From the NCBI RefSeq assembly GCF_001949145.1, contig NW_019091365.1, positions 2,076,207 through 2,140,206 of the forward strand: a DNA stretch of 64,000 nt, written 5' to 3'. The position numbers and the translations under genes are program-made. This DNA is from Acanthaster planci (Eukaryota > Echinodermata > Asteroidea > Valvatida > Acanthasteridae). Shown here piece by piece: positions 45,701 to 57,901 of the stretch. Position 1 is the first letter of the stretch; each line of letters opens with the position of its first letter. The notes below the pieces were generated by a model. It was not told the origin of the DNA. It was given only the letters and a program-made list of their open reading frames with translations, and searched no databases.

Positions 45701-47912
45701 TCAGTTTGATAATTATACAAAATCACTTTTGATAGAATCCATCATTGTGAGCGGAGATTTTTATTGAATCAAACTTGAACCTTTATAAGACTTTCAAGTT
45801 TTGCAAAAACAAAGATTGATGGCATACATGTATCATGTTAGACTTGCATTCAATGCTTTTATTACGTTAAAGAATCAAAATGTTTTCGAGTTTGTATTCC
45901 GTTGTAAAATATCTGTTTATTTTGAAGGGGGAGGTGCACTCCCAATGAGATGTAATCCAACTACTAGTGCAAAGCCATGTGCCCCTTCTGCAGCCAAACC
46001 CAAGAGTATCCGGGTTGACCCTAGGGGTCACAGTGGTGGGCTGAGGAAGAAAGAAGACATTGAAGACTCTGGGGCCTATGAGAGACAACAGTACAGACCT
46101 AGCCCACAGAGTGAGTTCTGGATTCAAAAGCTTTTGTGTGCCACCTCTGATTCCAATCTGCTTGGACGTTTGAGGAACACTTTTTCCGAGGTTGAGGAAG
46201 GTAGAGCCCAGACACGTCTATTTTTGACATCTGCAGTAGTAGTGAAGTCCTAAAAGAAGTGTCCTAAACTTGAGGATTCAGACGGTGGATTATACGATTC
46301 TAACCCCAAATGACCTGGGAGTGAGGGTTGGCAAACAATGCAGTGTGCTTAATACAAAAGTAATTTATTGCAATTTTCAATCGTGTTGGGTCTGAGTTCA
46401 TTTACATGGTGGTGTCAAACGGATAACAGAACCTTGATCCAGTTGACTGTACATGCTACAGAGAGGTACTTACTTCTTTTGTAGAAGTTGGAGTTTGTAG
46501 GAGTTGTGGAAAAAATTGCATTGCGCTCATAGGTGTTTACATTTCTAGGACTAAAAAGTGCTCAATCAGAAAAGAAATAAGAAACCTTGCTGAATTGTCA
46601 AATTAGTTGGTAATCAAATACATGTGGTATTTTTCTGTTCTTTTTGTTGTTAAGTACATGTATGTATATATTCTGAGCAGTATTTTTGACTTATGCATAG
46701 CTGCTTCATGAAATGGGTCCAAGTGCTTGTAGCTTGGACCCCTTTGCTCGAGGAGCTTGTAATTAGAAAGATACTTGTGTTTTTTTTTAAACTTCTATTG
46801 TGTGGTCTCGACCTTATATTTTCCATGTAGTTATTTTTATAATGTCAATGAAATTCTCCTTGCAGAATCGCTGGAAAAGGAGAAGGGTAGGTTACAGAAC
46901 ATCATGGCGTTTGGAGAAGACAAACCACCTGTCACAGAAGAGAGGAGGAAGGAACTACTCCAGGCTCCGACACCAGAACCGGAACCAGATAGATTCACTG
47001 AATGTAAGAATTTGGAACTAATTTCGATTTGGAGTTTGTATTGTCTTGTCTTTATGTATGTATTTCTCATTTATCCTATGGAAACTTCTCAGTGGGACAG
47101 TTTTCCAGTGGTGCTTAGCGGCTGTACATGCAGTACATTTCATTAAAATTAAAAAACTTTGTTTTTAAGTAAAAAACCAAAATTAAGTTTATTATGTTTG
47201 ATCTGTTCTTTTTTTCTTTACATTCTCCTTTTCCAATTGTGATCTTGGAGTTTTCTGGTTAAATGGCAAATATCTGAATTAACAATAGCCCAATTGACCA
47301 TTGCAGTTTATTTAAGGCAATGAAATTTAGAAAGTTTGATGGAATCAGTATTTGACAGAATCATGATGTGTCCTTTCTTGTCCAAATCAACAGTGGAGGC
47401 TGAGATTAGGGAGCGGGCTGAATTTCTGGAAGACATGACCCGTTTAGGCAAAGGCAAAGAGTACCAAGCCATCATAGCCACAGAAATATCACAGGTAAGT
47501 AAAACCAGCTGGTGGACGGTGTTGCTCTAGTGCTGGGTGGTTGGGATTTCAAGTGGTTACGTAGTGCCATTGGCTTTCCACAGTTGCATTTCCTTTGCCT
47601 TTTACCTCACTTGTGTAGGAGAGTTAATCGGGTATGCAACTGGGAATTTAAAAAAATTAAGTTCAAAATAAGAAAGTAAAAAGAGTTTAAAGTCTAAAAA
47701 AGTATAAAAGTTTGACCCAGCTGTTTTCGGAGGAGTTGGGAGTCTTGATCAGTTTTTCTCTCATAAAGCTCGTTTGATTGTTATTTTTATAGAAACTGCG
47801 CGAGATGGAAGTCATTGACAAGAAGCGCACAGCACAACTCCACAAAGCCATCCAAGCTAAAGAACAACAGACCATAAACCCAGTACCCACAGAGGGAGGG
47901 GATGGCAACTGA
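42738..47912 (+). CDS. C22orf23: UPF0193 family protein (C22orf23/EVG1 homologue), complete, 6 exons
   Basis: Exons: 42738-42831, 45332-45394, 45928-46110, 46866-47003, 47394-47494, 47793-47912, totalling 699 nt (232 aa plus TGA). All junctions are AG/GT and in phase. Human C22orf23 is 217 aa. Landmarks: GMWNTQTPQYSNETQQLLK, then VMMQESKLNAFQQRQLKEAM (human VMMKESKLTNIQQRHIMD), GGGALPMRCNPT, LEKEKGRLQNIMAFGEDKP, PEPDRFTELEAEIRERAEFL, GKGKEYQAIIATEISQKLRE and MEVIDKKRTAQLHKAI. The C-terminal half is rich in charged helix and probably a coiled coil. The molecular function of the family is not settled; no enzyme motif or membrane segment is present. The start fits the human N-terminal length. 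Intron 1 (2.5 kb) contains a large foldback. The gene is divergent from TMEM94 and convergent with NOL12. Confidence 0.94.
42990..44259. repeat. Large nested inverted repeat (foldback) in intron 1 of the UPF0193 gene
   Basis: Outer arms: 42990-43038 and 44221-44259 share GAACTCAAAGTCACTACTC...GTACTCCGTCATACTC-GTGTGAC in inverted orientation, with a short gap in one arm. Inner arms: 43462-43527 and 43831-43897 share TGCGCAGTT(G)CAGTGCCGTA, then CGATAG-AAATG-GAGATGCGTTA. Between the inner arms lies a tRNA-like SINE. The region between outer and inner arms is much less alike. Confidence 0.75.
43700..43780 (-). mobile_element. tRNA-derived SINE-like sequence
   Basis: Minus strand: an A-box-like TGGCCAAGTGG (43766-43756) and a B-box-like AGTTCGAATTC (43723-43713), about 33 bp apart, as in the internal RNA polymerase III promoter of a tRNA. 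The 3' side runs into an A/T-rich tail (43681-43700). The flanks do not pair as an acceptor stem and I see no complete cloverleaf, so I call a tRNA-derived repeat and not a tRNA gene. Confidence 0.55.
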
Positions 47913-49311
47913 TGGAATGGCAGGAATTGTGTAGATAATCATTAAATAATATTGTTGTATACATGTATATGTTATGTACAATATTTTTTTTATTTATTCC
48001 TGATGTGTCAGAAGAGGGTGCGGGTTAAAATTCATAGACTATTATTAAAAGTGGGAGTATAATAACGGAAGCGGCCTGCTCTTTCCTTCAGTGAGGATGG
48101 ATTTGAATTGCTGAGCATTCTCTTATGATCATGTCAAAGGAGAAGCCTATGTTGAGAATTTTTTTTAAGAAGGGGTCAAAAAAGCATTTTTAGTGTCCAT
48201 GGATTGGCCTTTTTGTTGCCTTTTTCTGTGCGGGATTTAAGAACAGGATTAACTGCAACAATTTTAACGCTGGCTCGCTGTGAGGTTTACATGTGCTGTG
48301 GGTCTCCCAACATCCGTCCAAAACTGTGTGCAACAATCCACTGGCATTTTTCTTGCACTAAATACAAATTCATGATGGTGTTAAACTACATGTACTTGAC
48401 AAAATGTGTTGTAAATTTGTGGCAGCTTTATGTCAGCTTCAACTGAAAAAAAAAAAAAGGTTTCCCGGACCACATTCATACCTTGAGATTTTTACCACAG
48501 GACATTGTACTAAATGAATTACATTATATTCCAGTAGGTACTGGGGTTGAATCTACATGAATTTAGTCATGACCAACTCTTCATTCTGCCCGAGTGTTAT
48601 GAAATACAGTGGACATACATGTTTTGTACAGTGTACATGTAAATTCAACTTTAGTTTCGTGTTGTGCTCGAATTGAAAACCGATACCAAATTTGTACAGT
48701 ACTTTCAGAGCGTGTATTACATCTGTGTATTATTTGAGGAATAAAGTAAATGCTTAAAAACTGTAGACTAAAGTCTTGAGTTTGCTGCAAACATACCGTG
48801 ATGGTAATTGCTGTTAATACATACATTCAAGAGAAATACTAACCAAGTACACTAAATATGACTGACAAACTTTCAAAGTTATGACAAAAATCTATTTGCT
48901 TTACCAGTAGGAATCTTCCTAAAATTGTCCTTGAGGGCATCAAGACTTAAAGCTCCAAGTAAAGTATTAGCTGAGCTGGACAGTCCTAAAACCATTGATA
49001 TGCTGTGAAACCTAGAGGAGGATTTCAGATACCAGGTTGGAGTGAGTTTACTGAAGTGTTTGGATAGCCATTACAGAAATAAGTTTCTCCACAAAACTGC
49101 ACTCCTACAAAAGAATAAGGACTGTTGAATCCCTTTGCTGTCAATTTAATATCACAACTTGGCAGTTTGCAAAAAAGTAGAACTCAGCAGTGTCATGAAA
49201 TCAAGTCCCGGTTGCTTGGTCAAAGAAAGAGCACTGTCATCACTTCTTGAAAGTTGAGTTAGCTGCAAGAGTGTCACTATAAAAAATTTCGCAGCTGTAC
49301 ATCGGAATAGT
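47913..49311. other. 3' UTR and spacer between convergent UPF0193 gene and NOL12
   Basis: No further exons. An AATAAA at 48740-48745 on the plus strand is a possible polyadenylation signal for the UPF0193 gene, about 830 bp past its stop. Single-letter A runs occur near 48446. Confidence 0.5.
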
Positions 49312-52300
49312 TTATCTCCGTTTTGCACCATAACCCCCTCCTCTGTGCCTCCCTTGAGTCTTGAGTCTTTTAACACCTCTAGTGTTTGCTGCTCCCTTGT
49401 GAAGACCACCTTTGTGTCGAGCTGAAGAGCCGCCTCTGTGCCCCAGTTTCTTCCGGTTGAGTTTACTCTGCAGCTTTTGCAATTTGGAGCTACGAGACAA
49501 AAGGGACACAAAACTGAAAATTTTGCTTGACAAAATAAGGAGTGTGTCATTTATCCACTACCAGCCCTGACTACAGATCACAGAATCTGCAAATCCACTG
49601 AAATGCTTGTGGCAATGCTGCTAACTTCAATGTTATGTTCTTAGTCTTTAATAATTTGCTCTCAAGTGGAACAAAGAATGGCATACTGTAAATACAAATG
49701 TATGCAAATTACTTGCATATAGGCAATTGCTATCTTCTCCAAGCAGGAACAAGAGAGGGTGTGTTTTCAACCAACAACAGTCGTTCAGTGGGAGCTCACT
49801 GCATGCACGCAGTTTTATGAGTGTTTATGTGGGACGTGCTGAGCACATACATCCAATTTCTCTTTATGGTCTGTGCATGTGCGTCAGACCCCATGCACGA
49901 GCCAAGTTGGAAAACCTCCCACAAGCCTGTTTCTTTGCTGGTGACGGTCCACTTCACCTCAGGGCAGATGACAGAACTAAATACACGGTGTACATCAATG
50001 GACCCTTCGCTGCAGAATGTGATGACCAAAATTACATGTGATTTGGACTTAAAACACTTTTGGTGACTTGTAACTTGATGTGCAACGACCAGATCCAGAT
50101 TTAACTTACAAAAAATGACTTGTTACCAGCAGCAGTCAGAAGTTACTCCAGCAATCTAAGCCTATTATTTCACGGCTTGTGTGCATTTAAAAGAACCTCC
50201 AACTTTAACTTTCGACTTCCAGTTCGGTCTGCTGTGCTGATGCGTGGATGGGATCAATAATGCATGACTTGATGTATTGTTCGACAAGAAGCCTTGTGAC
50301 TTGCCTTGCGTTTGGACTAATTGACTTGCAACTTGAATTGACCTGTGATTGAGTGTTTGCAACTCAGTGACTGGGCTAAGTGACTAGTGAAATGACATGG
50401 TGCCATCTCTGTGAATTTGTAACAATTTACCTCTTTTTCTTGGCCGGATTTTTTTGTTTGTATTCTCTCTCCTCGGGGACTTGTTTGTCATCTTCATCAC
50501 TCTCATCATCCTCATCCTCATACTCTGCCAATGCTTTGAGTCGAGACTGTGCAGGTTCCTTTGCATCATCGTCATCTTCATATTCCATCTTCAGAAGAAA
50601 GACACAACTGAGAAATTAACAATTAACAAAATCACTTTAAGACACACTACATCGGTGTGTAACTGACAATACTGTCCCTGAAGGGCATTTGGGTGCCATC
50701 TTTACCTTGTTCATGCCCTGGTGGAATTTTCCACTGCAAGGTTTTGGTGCAATCAGTTGAGATGATGCACTTTGTGTCATTTTGCTGGGTAAATCAGCTA
50801 AAGCGCGCACTGTGTCCTCATTCGCTCATTTGACAAGATCAAAATGAGCCCATTACAGTTCTTGCACAGAGGTCAAGAATGAGAGGCAGAGCGTCAGCAT
50901 CCTACCTTGTTCTCCCCGATGCCACCGTGTGCTGCCAACAGATCCAGGGCTTCTACTGTGACTCCCCCGACCGATTCGACAGTGACTGTGTGCTCGGCAT
51001 GGTCATAGACTATCGGCTGTTTGTCTCTTGCTGGTGTGTCTTCATCTGCAGATGATAGAAAGATGATAGAAAGAAACAGAGGTACAGTTGTACAGGTAAA
51101 TATTCCTTAATCTTTCAGCAGCATGGGAATCATTTAAAGGAGACAAGGTTATTTCAAAGACTGCACAGGTTTCATGTGAATTTTAAAGGGACATCAAAAT
51201 GAAATTATTCTACACTGTCACACCATACAGATTTAGCAATTTTACTTTCCATATAAGGTACTTTCGTCTCATTTAACAAGTGAAATTTAAACATACTGTA
51301 CCAGTCAGTGAGACAACAATTTAAAGTGAAAACATAATCTTATTAAGTAGTCTGGCAGAATGATGTGTGAAAGGACGAACAGAAATGTACCATATGCATG
51401 TATGCTTCTACTGGTACACCATAATTGTATAGTCCTTTTTTCCTACACTTTTGCTATTGCAACCCTTTTGATGTATTAACTGTCAATGGACTGGACTCAC
51501 ATTACAACCGGCTGATTTACTGAGAATCACAAATATATGAACTGTTACATTCCCGAGTACACCTACCAGGGAAATGCAGCTCCCGCCACCCAGCCTGCCT
51601 GGCTTTCCTTGTCTCCTGACGCAGTTTCTGCTTCTCCTCCTTGAGCTTCAGCTCCTGCTGCTCCCTAGCGACTCGTTTCCTCTCCTTCTTTCGCTTCTGA
51701 AAGCCAGTCAAGAAATCCCTGTGCGACACGGGAAAATGCAGTTTGAAAATGCTGTTTGTAAAAGAGTGAAAATATGTCCAACAAATTCACAAAAATCATC
51801 CACCTGTGGTCATTTGAGTACACAACGAAGTGGATCTGTAAAATCGAAATCACGCTGGGTAATCATGTGATCCACTTTTCAGTGAGATGCAGAGCAAAGG
51901 GCAGTTTGCCAAAATATGTGGGATAAATGTCCATGAATCAGCTATGCAAGGAAAGATTTGTGCAATTGCTAGACATGCTAGATTCACCGCAAACTCTAGC
52001 CTCTGCTTTGCAAAATGTTCTATGCAATTGTCCATAGTACACAAACCAGTTCCCACATGATCAACCAACTGTGCAGATTTGGTCTTACACCATCAAACAC
52101 TGCCAACCGCTCAGACAATGATAAAAGTTTCATATCAGATCATCAGTCTGTACAGGTGTCATTTGAACACCAACACACTTACTTTACTTTATAAACCTGT
52201 TCCCCTACTGAACCCACTGCTTCACTAAAAGCCTCCAGGGAACTTGCTGGAGTACCAGTATGGACCTTTGTTCCCCGGTGATGTCACAATTGTGCTGGAC

Positions 52301-54236
52301 GGCAATGTGTTGTGATGGTAATCTAGTCTGCTTATTCCAGATAATCTAGTCAAGCATGCAGTGTTCACATGAGTGCTTGTACCATTTCTTCCATGCTTGT
52401 ACATGGTTGATGCCGCATGCCCACAGGAATACATGCGATCACTGTGGCCAAGGTAGTCCACACGTGGTGGTATTGTTTACATCTAGCGCAATCCAGTCAC
52501 GTGGGGGGAAAAAGGTCTACATGACACTCAAATCTTCATGTAGAATAGTGTAGAACTATGAGGTTCCTCATTCTGCTTTGATAGGAGGAATAAGGAGCCT
52601 TTTCCCTACTGTGAGTCCATCAGCTCATTCTCAGCACAGATATTATGGATGGAGTCGTTATCCCAACATACAGTTACAAATTCCACAGAAGGTCGCCTAG
52701 TACTGAAGGGACTTGTACATGATGTATGGCTCTAGCTACATGTACATTGTAGGCCCCAGCTTTAGTAAATCAAGCCTGCTTGCTGTTAATACATATACAT
52801 GAAGTTTATCAATTCCTTGCTAATGCAGACCTGCCAACATGCCGTACTCCTTCCTGAGGTCAGCATTACCACACAATACATGTAGATTAGAAATTTAAAT
52901 GAAGTGAAGGCTCATTTGAATACATTTTAATCTATTATGTGGTAATGCCTGACCTCAGGAAGGAATACAGCTAGGTTGGCAGGTCTGCTAATGAGTGCTT
53001 TGCCTCCCCCCTGTGACAGCCCCCCCCCCGGGAAAGGGGGGTTTCTTGTCCCAGAGAGGGGGGATCCGCACATGGTAAGGGTGTTTTAATTTGGGCTCTC
53101 ATTTTCTTAATGTGAAATTATGATTAAAATTTGTCTTTTTTTCCGCACACTGTGGCTCCTCTAGGCTTGTTTACTTCCATTTTTCAAAAATTTTCAAATT
53201 TAATTGAAGCCAGCACTGAATTCACCTAAATAAGAACAAATAAATACATGTACAAAACTGTAAGAACAAAAATTTTACGAAAATATGAATTTTAAGCTTT
53301 CAGTCAAAATCAAGTCATTTTGTGTACCAAAATAATCGTGGTTTGCTCTGCATTACACGTGTACAAAAACATCCCAAGGCAAAACATCTCAAAACATCCA
53401 TGCTTCAATCCATGCTTCAAGGAGGTCCATGTAAGGACGCCACTTAATACCATGTGCGCAAACCCTATGAGCCTGGTCTGAAACATTGAGTCTTCTAACT
53501 AAACTACTTGATTTTTTCCCTCCTAAACTGAACTTTTCTAGACATGTTTTTGCTCTCGGACGGCTAATGGGTCACTGTAGGGAATAATTACTGGGGTCCG
53601 TATACTATCCGCTCAGAGCAGGAACAAAAGAGAGCGTGTTTTGAAATGAAATTGACAGTCCTTTGTACGTATTCACGGCACTGCCACGCAAGTTCCTGGG
53701 CATTTGACGCAGAGCACGCTGAGTACGTTTAATTTAATTCAACATTTAAGTTATTTAAATAACGTACGAATAAGAACCAAGCTTTTATGAAAATATGGAT
53801 TTTATTTAAGCTTTTCAGTCAAAATCCACACTCGTTTTTGTGTACAAAAAATCAGTTTGCTCTGCATCACACATGTACAAAAAATGTCCCAAAAGGCATG
53901 ACAGCTAGGCCTAGTAAAACATCTCAAAATATCCTTACTTTCAATCAATATTTCTCTGCTTTGCAGGGACCATTGGAATCCAAACATATCAAAATGTTTC
54001 TTATGACATTCTTTCCAAGATCATGTCAAAAAGAAAACAGAAAAAATAGCTGAAAAATTTATGAGCCTCCCTGTATTATTCAGTAGCCAAAGCTAAGCCA
54101 TGATATGATACCTAGGCCAACACAAAATCCACTGAAAACTGCCATTCATTTACCTCCTCTTCTCTTCATCAAATACCAAATACGTCTTCGTCTGCCGATT
54201 TTTAGGATGCTTTTGCCTGTACCTATCTGTCGGCAT
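49312..54236 (-). CDS. NOL12: Nucleolar protein 12 (NOL12/Rrp17-like), complete, 5 exons
   Basis: NOL12 is a nucleolar RNA-binding protein of the Rrp17 family, needed for pre-rRNA processing. Exons in gene order: 54236-54154, 51718-51567, 51045-50906, 50588-50431, 49489-49312, totalling 711 nt (236 aa plus TAA), all in phase. Human NOL12 is 213 aa. Landmarks: YLVFDEEKRRDFLTGFQKRK (human LVLSFDEEKRREYLTGFHKR), a basic and glutamine-rich helix KERKRVAREQQELKLKEEKQ, YDHAEHTVTVESV (human YDHPNHTVTV), an acidic stretch EDEDDESDEDD (exon 4) and a basic tail SKLQKLQSKLNRKKLG followed by a Gly/Arg/Lys-rich end. The basic tail fits nucleolar localisation. Intron 1 (2.4 kb) holds two short transposable elements. 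The gene is convergent with the UPF0193 gene and head-to-head with BTAF1 at 3.7 kb. Confidence 0.94.
52261..52518. mobile_element. Dispersed non-autonomous element, copy 2
   Basis: This is the better copy of the family also at 29250-29505. The ends are roughly inverted: left GGACCTTTGTTCCCCGGTGA, right (read inward) AGACCTTTTTCCCCCCACGTGA. It lies in NOL12 intron 1 and has no coding content. Two copies about 23 kb apart with matching ends support a transposable element. Confidence 0.75.
52825..52988. mobile_element. MITE in NOL12 intron 1
   Basis: Inverted arms of about 50 bp: left GCAGACCTGCCAACATGCCG, then TACTCCTTCCTGAGGTCAGC and ATTACCACA; the right arm mirrors it with a few changes. It is 164 bp, flanked by TAAT on both sides (52821-52824 and 52989-52992), a possible 4-bp target duplication. 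Confidence 0.82.
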
Positions 54237-54859
54237 TTTTGTCTCCCGTAAATAAATGTTTTAATCGCCAGTGATAGTCCTGACGCGACTACCACACGTG
54301 CAACGTGCCAGATTAGTATTATATTGTGCCGTGCGTGGAAGGGTCACCTTTTCCAGGCAGTTTCTACTCCTGCTAACTGTTTTTACGTACTCATTTGATT
54401 TACATATTAAGAACAATGTACGTTGATCGTTCACGCTTGCGAAGACAGATCAATCGTGTAACCGAGAGGGTCATACAACGTGTCCAATCAACGTTTACTA
54501 TTTTACAATCGATTGCTCATCTAATACCTGCTGAGGTTAGGTATCCAGTTTATTATTAGCAGTCAGACCCCGGTCGCAATAACCTTATGGCAAAAATCAA
54601 TCCATTAGGGGGTCTGGGAATTGGACCACCATAAATATGCCGCTGTTGAAGGCCTCCAGATTGTTAAGAGAATTATGTTGTAAAATCAACGAAATTCTCC
54701 ATACATTCTCTCCACATTAGACCGACGTAAGTAGTATAGAAAGGCAACTGATGTTTGGACTGATGTGACCAATTACAGGCTCATGTTTCTGTGTGCTCTT
54801 TATGTTTGCAGTATGTGTCATTTGATCGTCTGCAACATCATACAACATCCAGCAATCCT

Positions 54860-55270
54860 TTCCTTCCTCAGAGCTATACATGTATATGCCATCACACGTA
54901 TGAAGCCAAACCACGGTTCCCGTAACCTTCACGACCATGCACAATGCATGACATCTAGATGCTCAACCAACCATAAAAACTTCACGTGTGAAATTAAGCT
55001 CCTATAACATTCGGGCTTTATTTTCCTTAAAAAAAACCTCCCTGGCCACAATTTTGTCCCGGGATTCGAACCCACACCCCATGCATCACAAACCATTATG
55101 CTGTAACCGCTTGACCACTGCAATTCACACAGGTTGATGGTGTTTTTACTGTTGATATATCGATAAATGGCTGCAACGCGAGTCTAATACACATTGGGCA
55201 TGCTCAATACAAATACAACCACCGTGGTTTGGCTTCATACGTGTGGATGCATATATATCTCCTTCCTCAT
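54860..55270. repeat. Foldback enclosing a tRNA-like SINE
   Basis: Inverted arms 54860-54918 and 55221-55270 share TCCTTCCTCA, then TATATGC(C/A)T(C)ACACGTATG followed by AAGCCAAACCACGGT. The loop of about 300 bp contains the tRNA-like sequence at 55050-55128. Confidence 0.72.
55050..55128 (-). mobile_element. tRNA-derived SINE head
   Basis: On the minus strand, TGGTCAAGCGG (55117-55107) fits the A box and GGTTCGAATCC (55072-55062) is an exact B box; the spacing suits a tRNA with a long variable arm (Ser/Leu type). A tRNA-unrelated tail with TTTTTT follows towards 55028. It could also be an old tRNA pseudogene. Confidence 0.65.
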
Positions 55271-56254
55271 GGTGACAGTCCACCTCTGTACCGTGTGCAC
55301 GTACATGTTGGCAGGCATGCACCTAAACATACTGTGTTTTGTGCCGGCACCTTGCCTTATCCCCAGAACTGTGGGGCTCATCGATTCGTTCGCCGTGCTT
55401 CCGTGATTGAGCCATTCTTAGTAATGCTATTTCTCTGGTGTGAAGTTAGTTCCTTTTTCCTCGTTTCACGTTCCACATTCAATAGTTCAGTGTTGAACAA
55501 GTAGGCCTAGGGCCTAACTTTGAATAGGCCTAAGTAACCGTTTGGCATTCAGGATGCACATCCCTAAGAGAGATTGTGTGCAAAAAGAGAAGAAAAACTG
55601 TGCCAACTACATTTTAGGGCTTGTTTGACCAGGAAAAATGCCATGCCCCGGGTTGCTAGGAGTCGTTGCCAATTCAGAAAAATGACATCAGATTCAATGT
55701 AATCTCCAGGCAAGGCGTGGGGGGCTTGGGGGGCTTGGGTAGGCCTACTGATTTTAGATTAGTGTGGTGTGATGCATTCACTATCCCACTCCGGTTTGCA
55801 AGCGAAGAACTCCACCGACAAGACTTTCATCAAAGCCGTTTTGACCGTTGAAAACTGCCTTTGCCGTGGTTGAAATGGAGGCAACAGGGTCACTAAAAAG
55901 TACAGAAGCACTTTGAAGAAGTTTTTAGCCAGGCTGTTGGATGGATGTTTATTACATGTACATGTATTTGACTGAAATAGCTTCGATGAAACAGCAAGTA
56001 TATAAAACAAGCCTTTATGTTTCCTTTAATAATTATACTGCAATAAAAACTGTCGTCTACATTTCAGGATTTGTTTGACCCTTAAAAAACCCTATGCCTA
56101 GGGCTGCCTCTGTGGGAGAGAGTTGTGTTTGTACACATCATTGTGAAATGGCACATACAATGTAAATGTGCATTTTTGCGCATTTTTTTTTGTCCCATTT
56201 GCACTCCATCAGTTCTAAGGCTGTGCACCCTGAATGTCAAATGGTACTTATTGG

Positions 56255-56712
56255 CTGAGTTCGGGCAGCTTGTTCTCGTATGTTCATGAACAGCTCGATT
56301 TGTTGTTCGTGGGTTGGCCACTCGAACGCTGGGAACAAACAACCGGTTACCAGTGGTAGTTAGTGACATGCAACATGGCGGCGTCCATGTAGGCTACATT
56401 ATTCGAGAGTTAATGTTTGGATGGGCTGAATTCTTTTCTATAGAAACAGGAACATTCATTTCTGTGTTACGGAAAATAATTAGTGTTAATTTTGCAAAAC
56501 TTTCCATTGTCTATGGCTTTGGAAGCCATCTCTCTACATTTTGAAGATGTTAAAAAATCAAAATCTCACGAGTTTTTCCGTGTGTTCCTGTAAAACCCTG
56601 ACGAGGAGGTGGTGTGTGATCCTGTTCCGAGAACAGTGTTCTTGAGTTGTGTTCCCGCCGTTAGAGCGCGAGAACAAGAAACCCGTGTCAAGAACAGGCC
56701 GCCCGAACTCGA
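56255..56712. mobile_element. Inverted-repeat element of about 460 bp
   Basis: Inverted ends share GAGTTCGGGC(A/G)GC(T/C)TGTTCT, with further matching blocks inside (TTGTTCTCG, GGGAACA). Left arm about 56257-56340, right arm about 56630-56712. The interior has no coding signal. The ends are moderately diverged. Confidence 0.6.
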
Positions 56713-57901
56713 CCATTCAATTTTGGAATTTCAAATGGTTACTTGTTCAACATTGAACGTTGAACAAGGAATTAACTTCACATCGGTATACATGTATGTT
56801 TGCTGTTGCACTTGCATGGGAACTGAGAAATTTTACTGCAGCAATCTTCATCTGCATAAACCAAACCAACCTGTAATGGCAACAAATCCTGGCTTTCAGG
56901 CACAAAGTCAGTCCAGCCGCTGACTCTGCAGCAGCCATGTGACAACAGAAGAAAAGGTCATGTGACTGCACACTTGACTACCTTGCTTTTTTTAATTATT
57001 TCAACAATAATTAGTGGTACCCTGGTACCTGCCCGTTCAGGAATTAGGTTCCCCGTTAACATACTACCCACAAATGCAAATCACTTCATTTAACTTTTGA
57101 CGTCACAGTCATGTTTTTCCTACAGGTGGCTGCTAAAACTAGGGTTGGCCATCGGTATAAATATACAAGAATAATTCACAAAGTATTAAAAACTCGAAGC
57201 AGCTATCAGAATACCAGATAATGAATACGAATTGAAAAATACAACCCCTATTTAAAATTTATTGCACAAATATCCATTTTGAATGAATTTGAGTTTAAAT
57301 CAAAACCCAACCAAAAGGTGATATTTCTGTACTTTTTGGCCAACCAAGACAAGTTGTAGGCAAAATAAGTGTGGTCTATTGTGACTTTTTTGGGTAAGGA
57401 GAAAAAAAAATTGCAATCCGCTGCTCTGACTCAGGAACTGAACTGCAGTTGCTCACATCTGGCTCCATAGTTGAATGCCCGACTTACATGTACATGTATG
57501 CTCTGTCGCGCAGTCACTCCTCTCCAAAGGGATTGAGCAATTATACCAGTATGGTATCAGTGCAGCACCAGTCTAGAAAAACCTAAACTGCAACTTGATG
57601 CCGGCAAAGTACACAAAAAATAAACACCAAAACTCTGTCTTGCCTGTTCACAGGGCATGAGCAGGCCAGTTTATAGTCGGTCACACTGGCTATAAAATGG
57701 CCTTCAGTATTAAGAGTAATTGATTATTGGTGCATAAAATAAAAGCTGTTTTACAGCAGATGTGTGTGTGTTTTGTACTGTATCCAGTGTGTTGTAATTA
57801 AGTTCCACTGGCTCTGACTTTGGATTCATGCTGTTGGTGATTGAAGCTTCTTCAACCTCTTGTCTTGAGCTCAATACAAGTCATCAAAAACACTGGTTAC
57901 A

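Larger units (their letters stand above)
54237..57901. other. Intergenic region between head-to-head NOL12 and BTAF1
   Basis: Promoters of both genes should lie here, but I see no clear core elements. The interval holds a foldback with a tRNA-like SINE (54860-55270), an inverted-repeat element (56255-56712), a perfect 10-bp-stem hairpin at 56742-56768, and a weakly repeated block, gggcttgtttgacc and ggatttgtttgaccc, near 55617 and 56067. Much of 57000-57900 is featureless to me. Confidence 0.5.

Noticed and set aside
53010-53070. G/C homopolymer block resembling a regulatory or quadruplex site
   Set aside because: It is simple sequence with no supporting context; only its base composition is notable.
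57400-57540. tRNA-like stretch on the minus strand near BTAF1
   Set aside because: The B-box-like AGTTCAGTTCC is imperfect and the A box is unclear; not strong enough to annotate.
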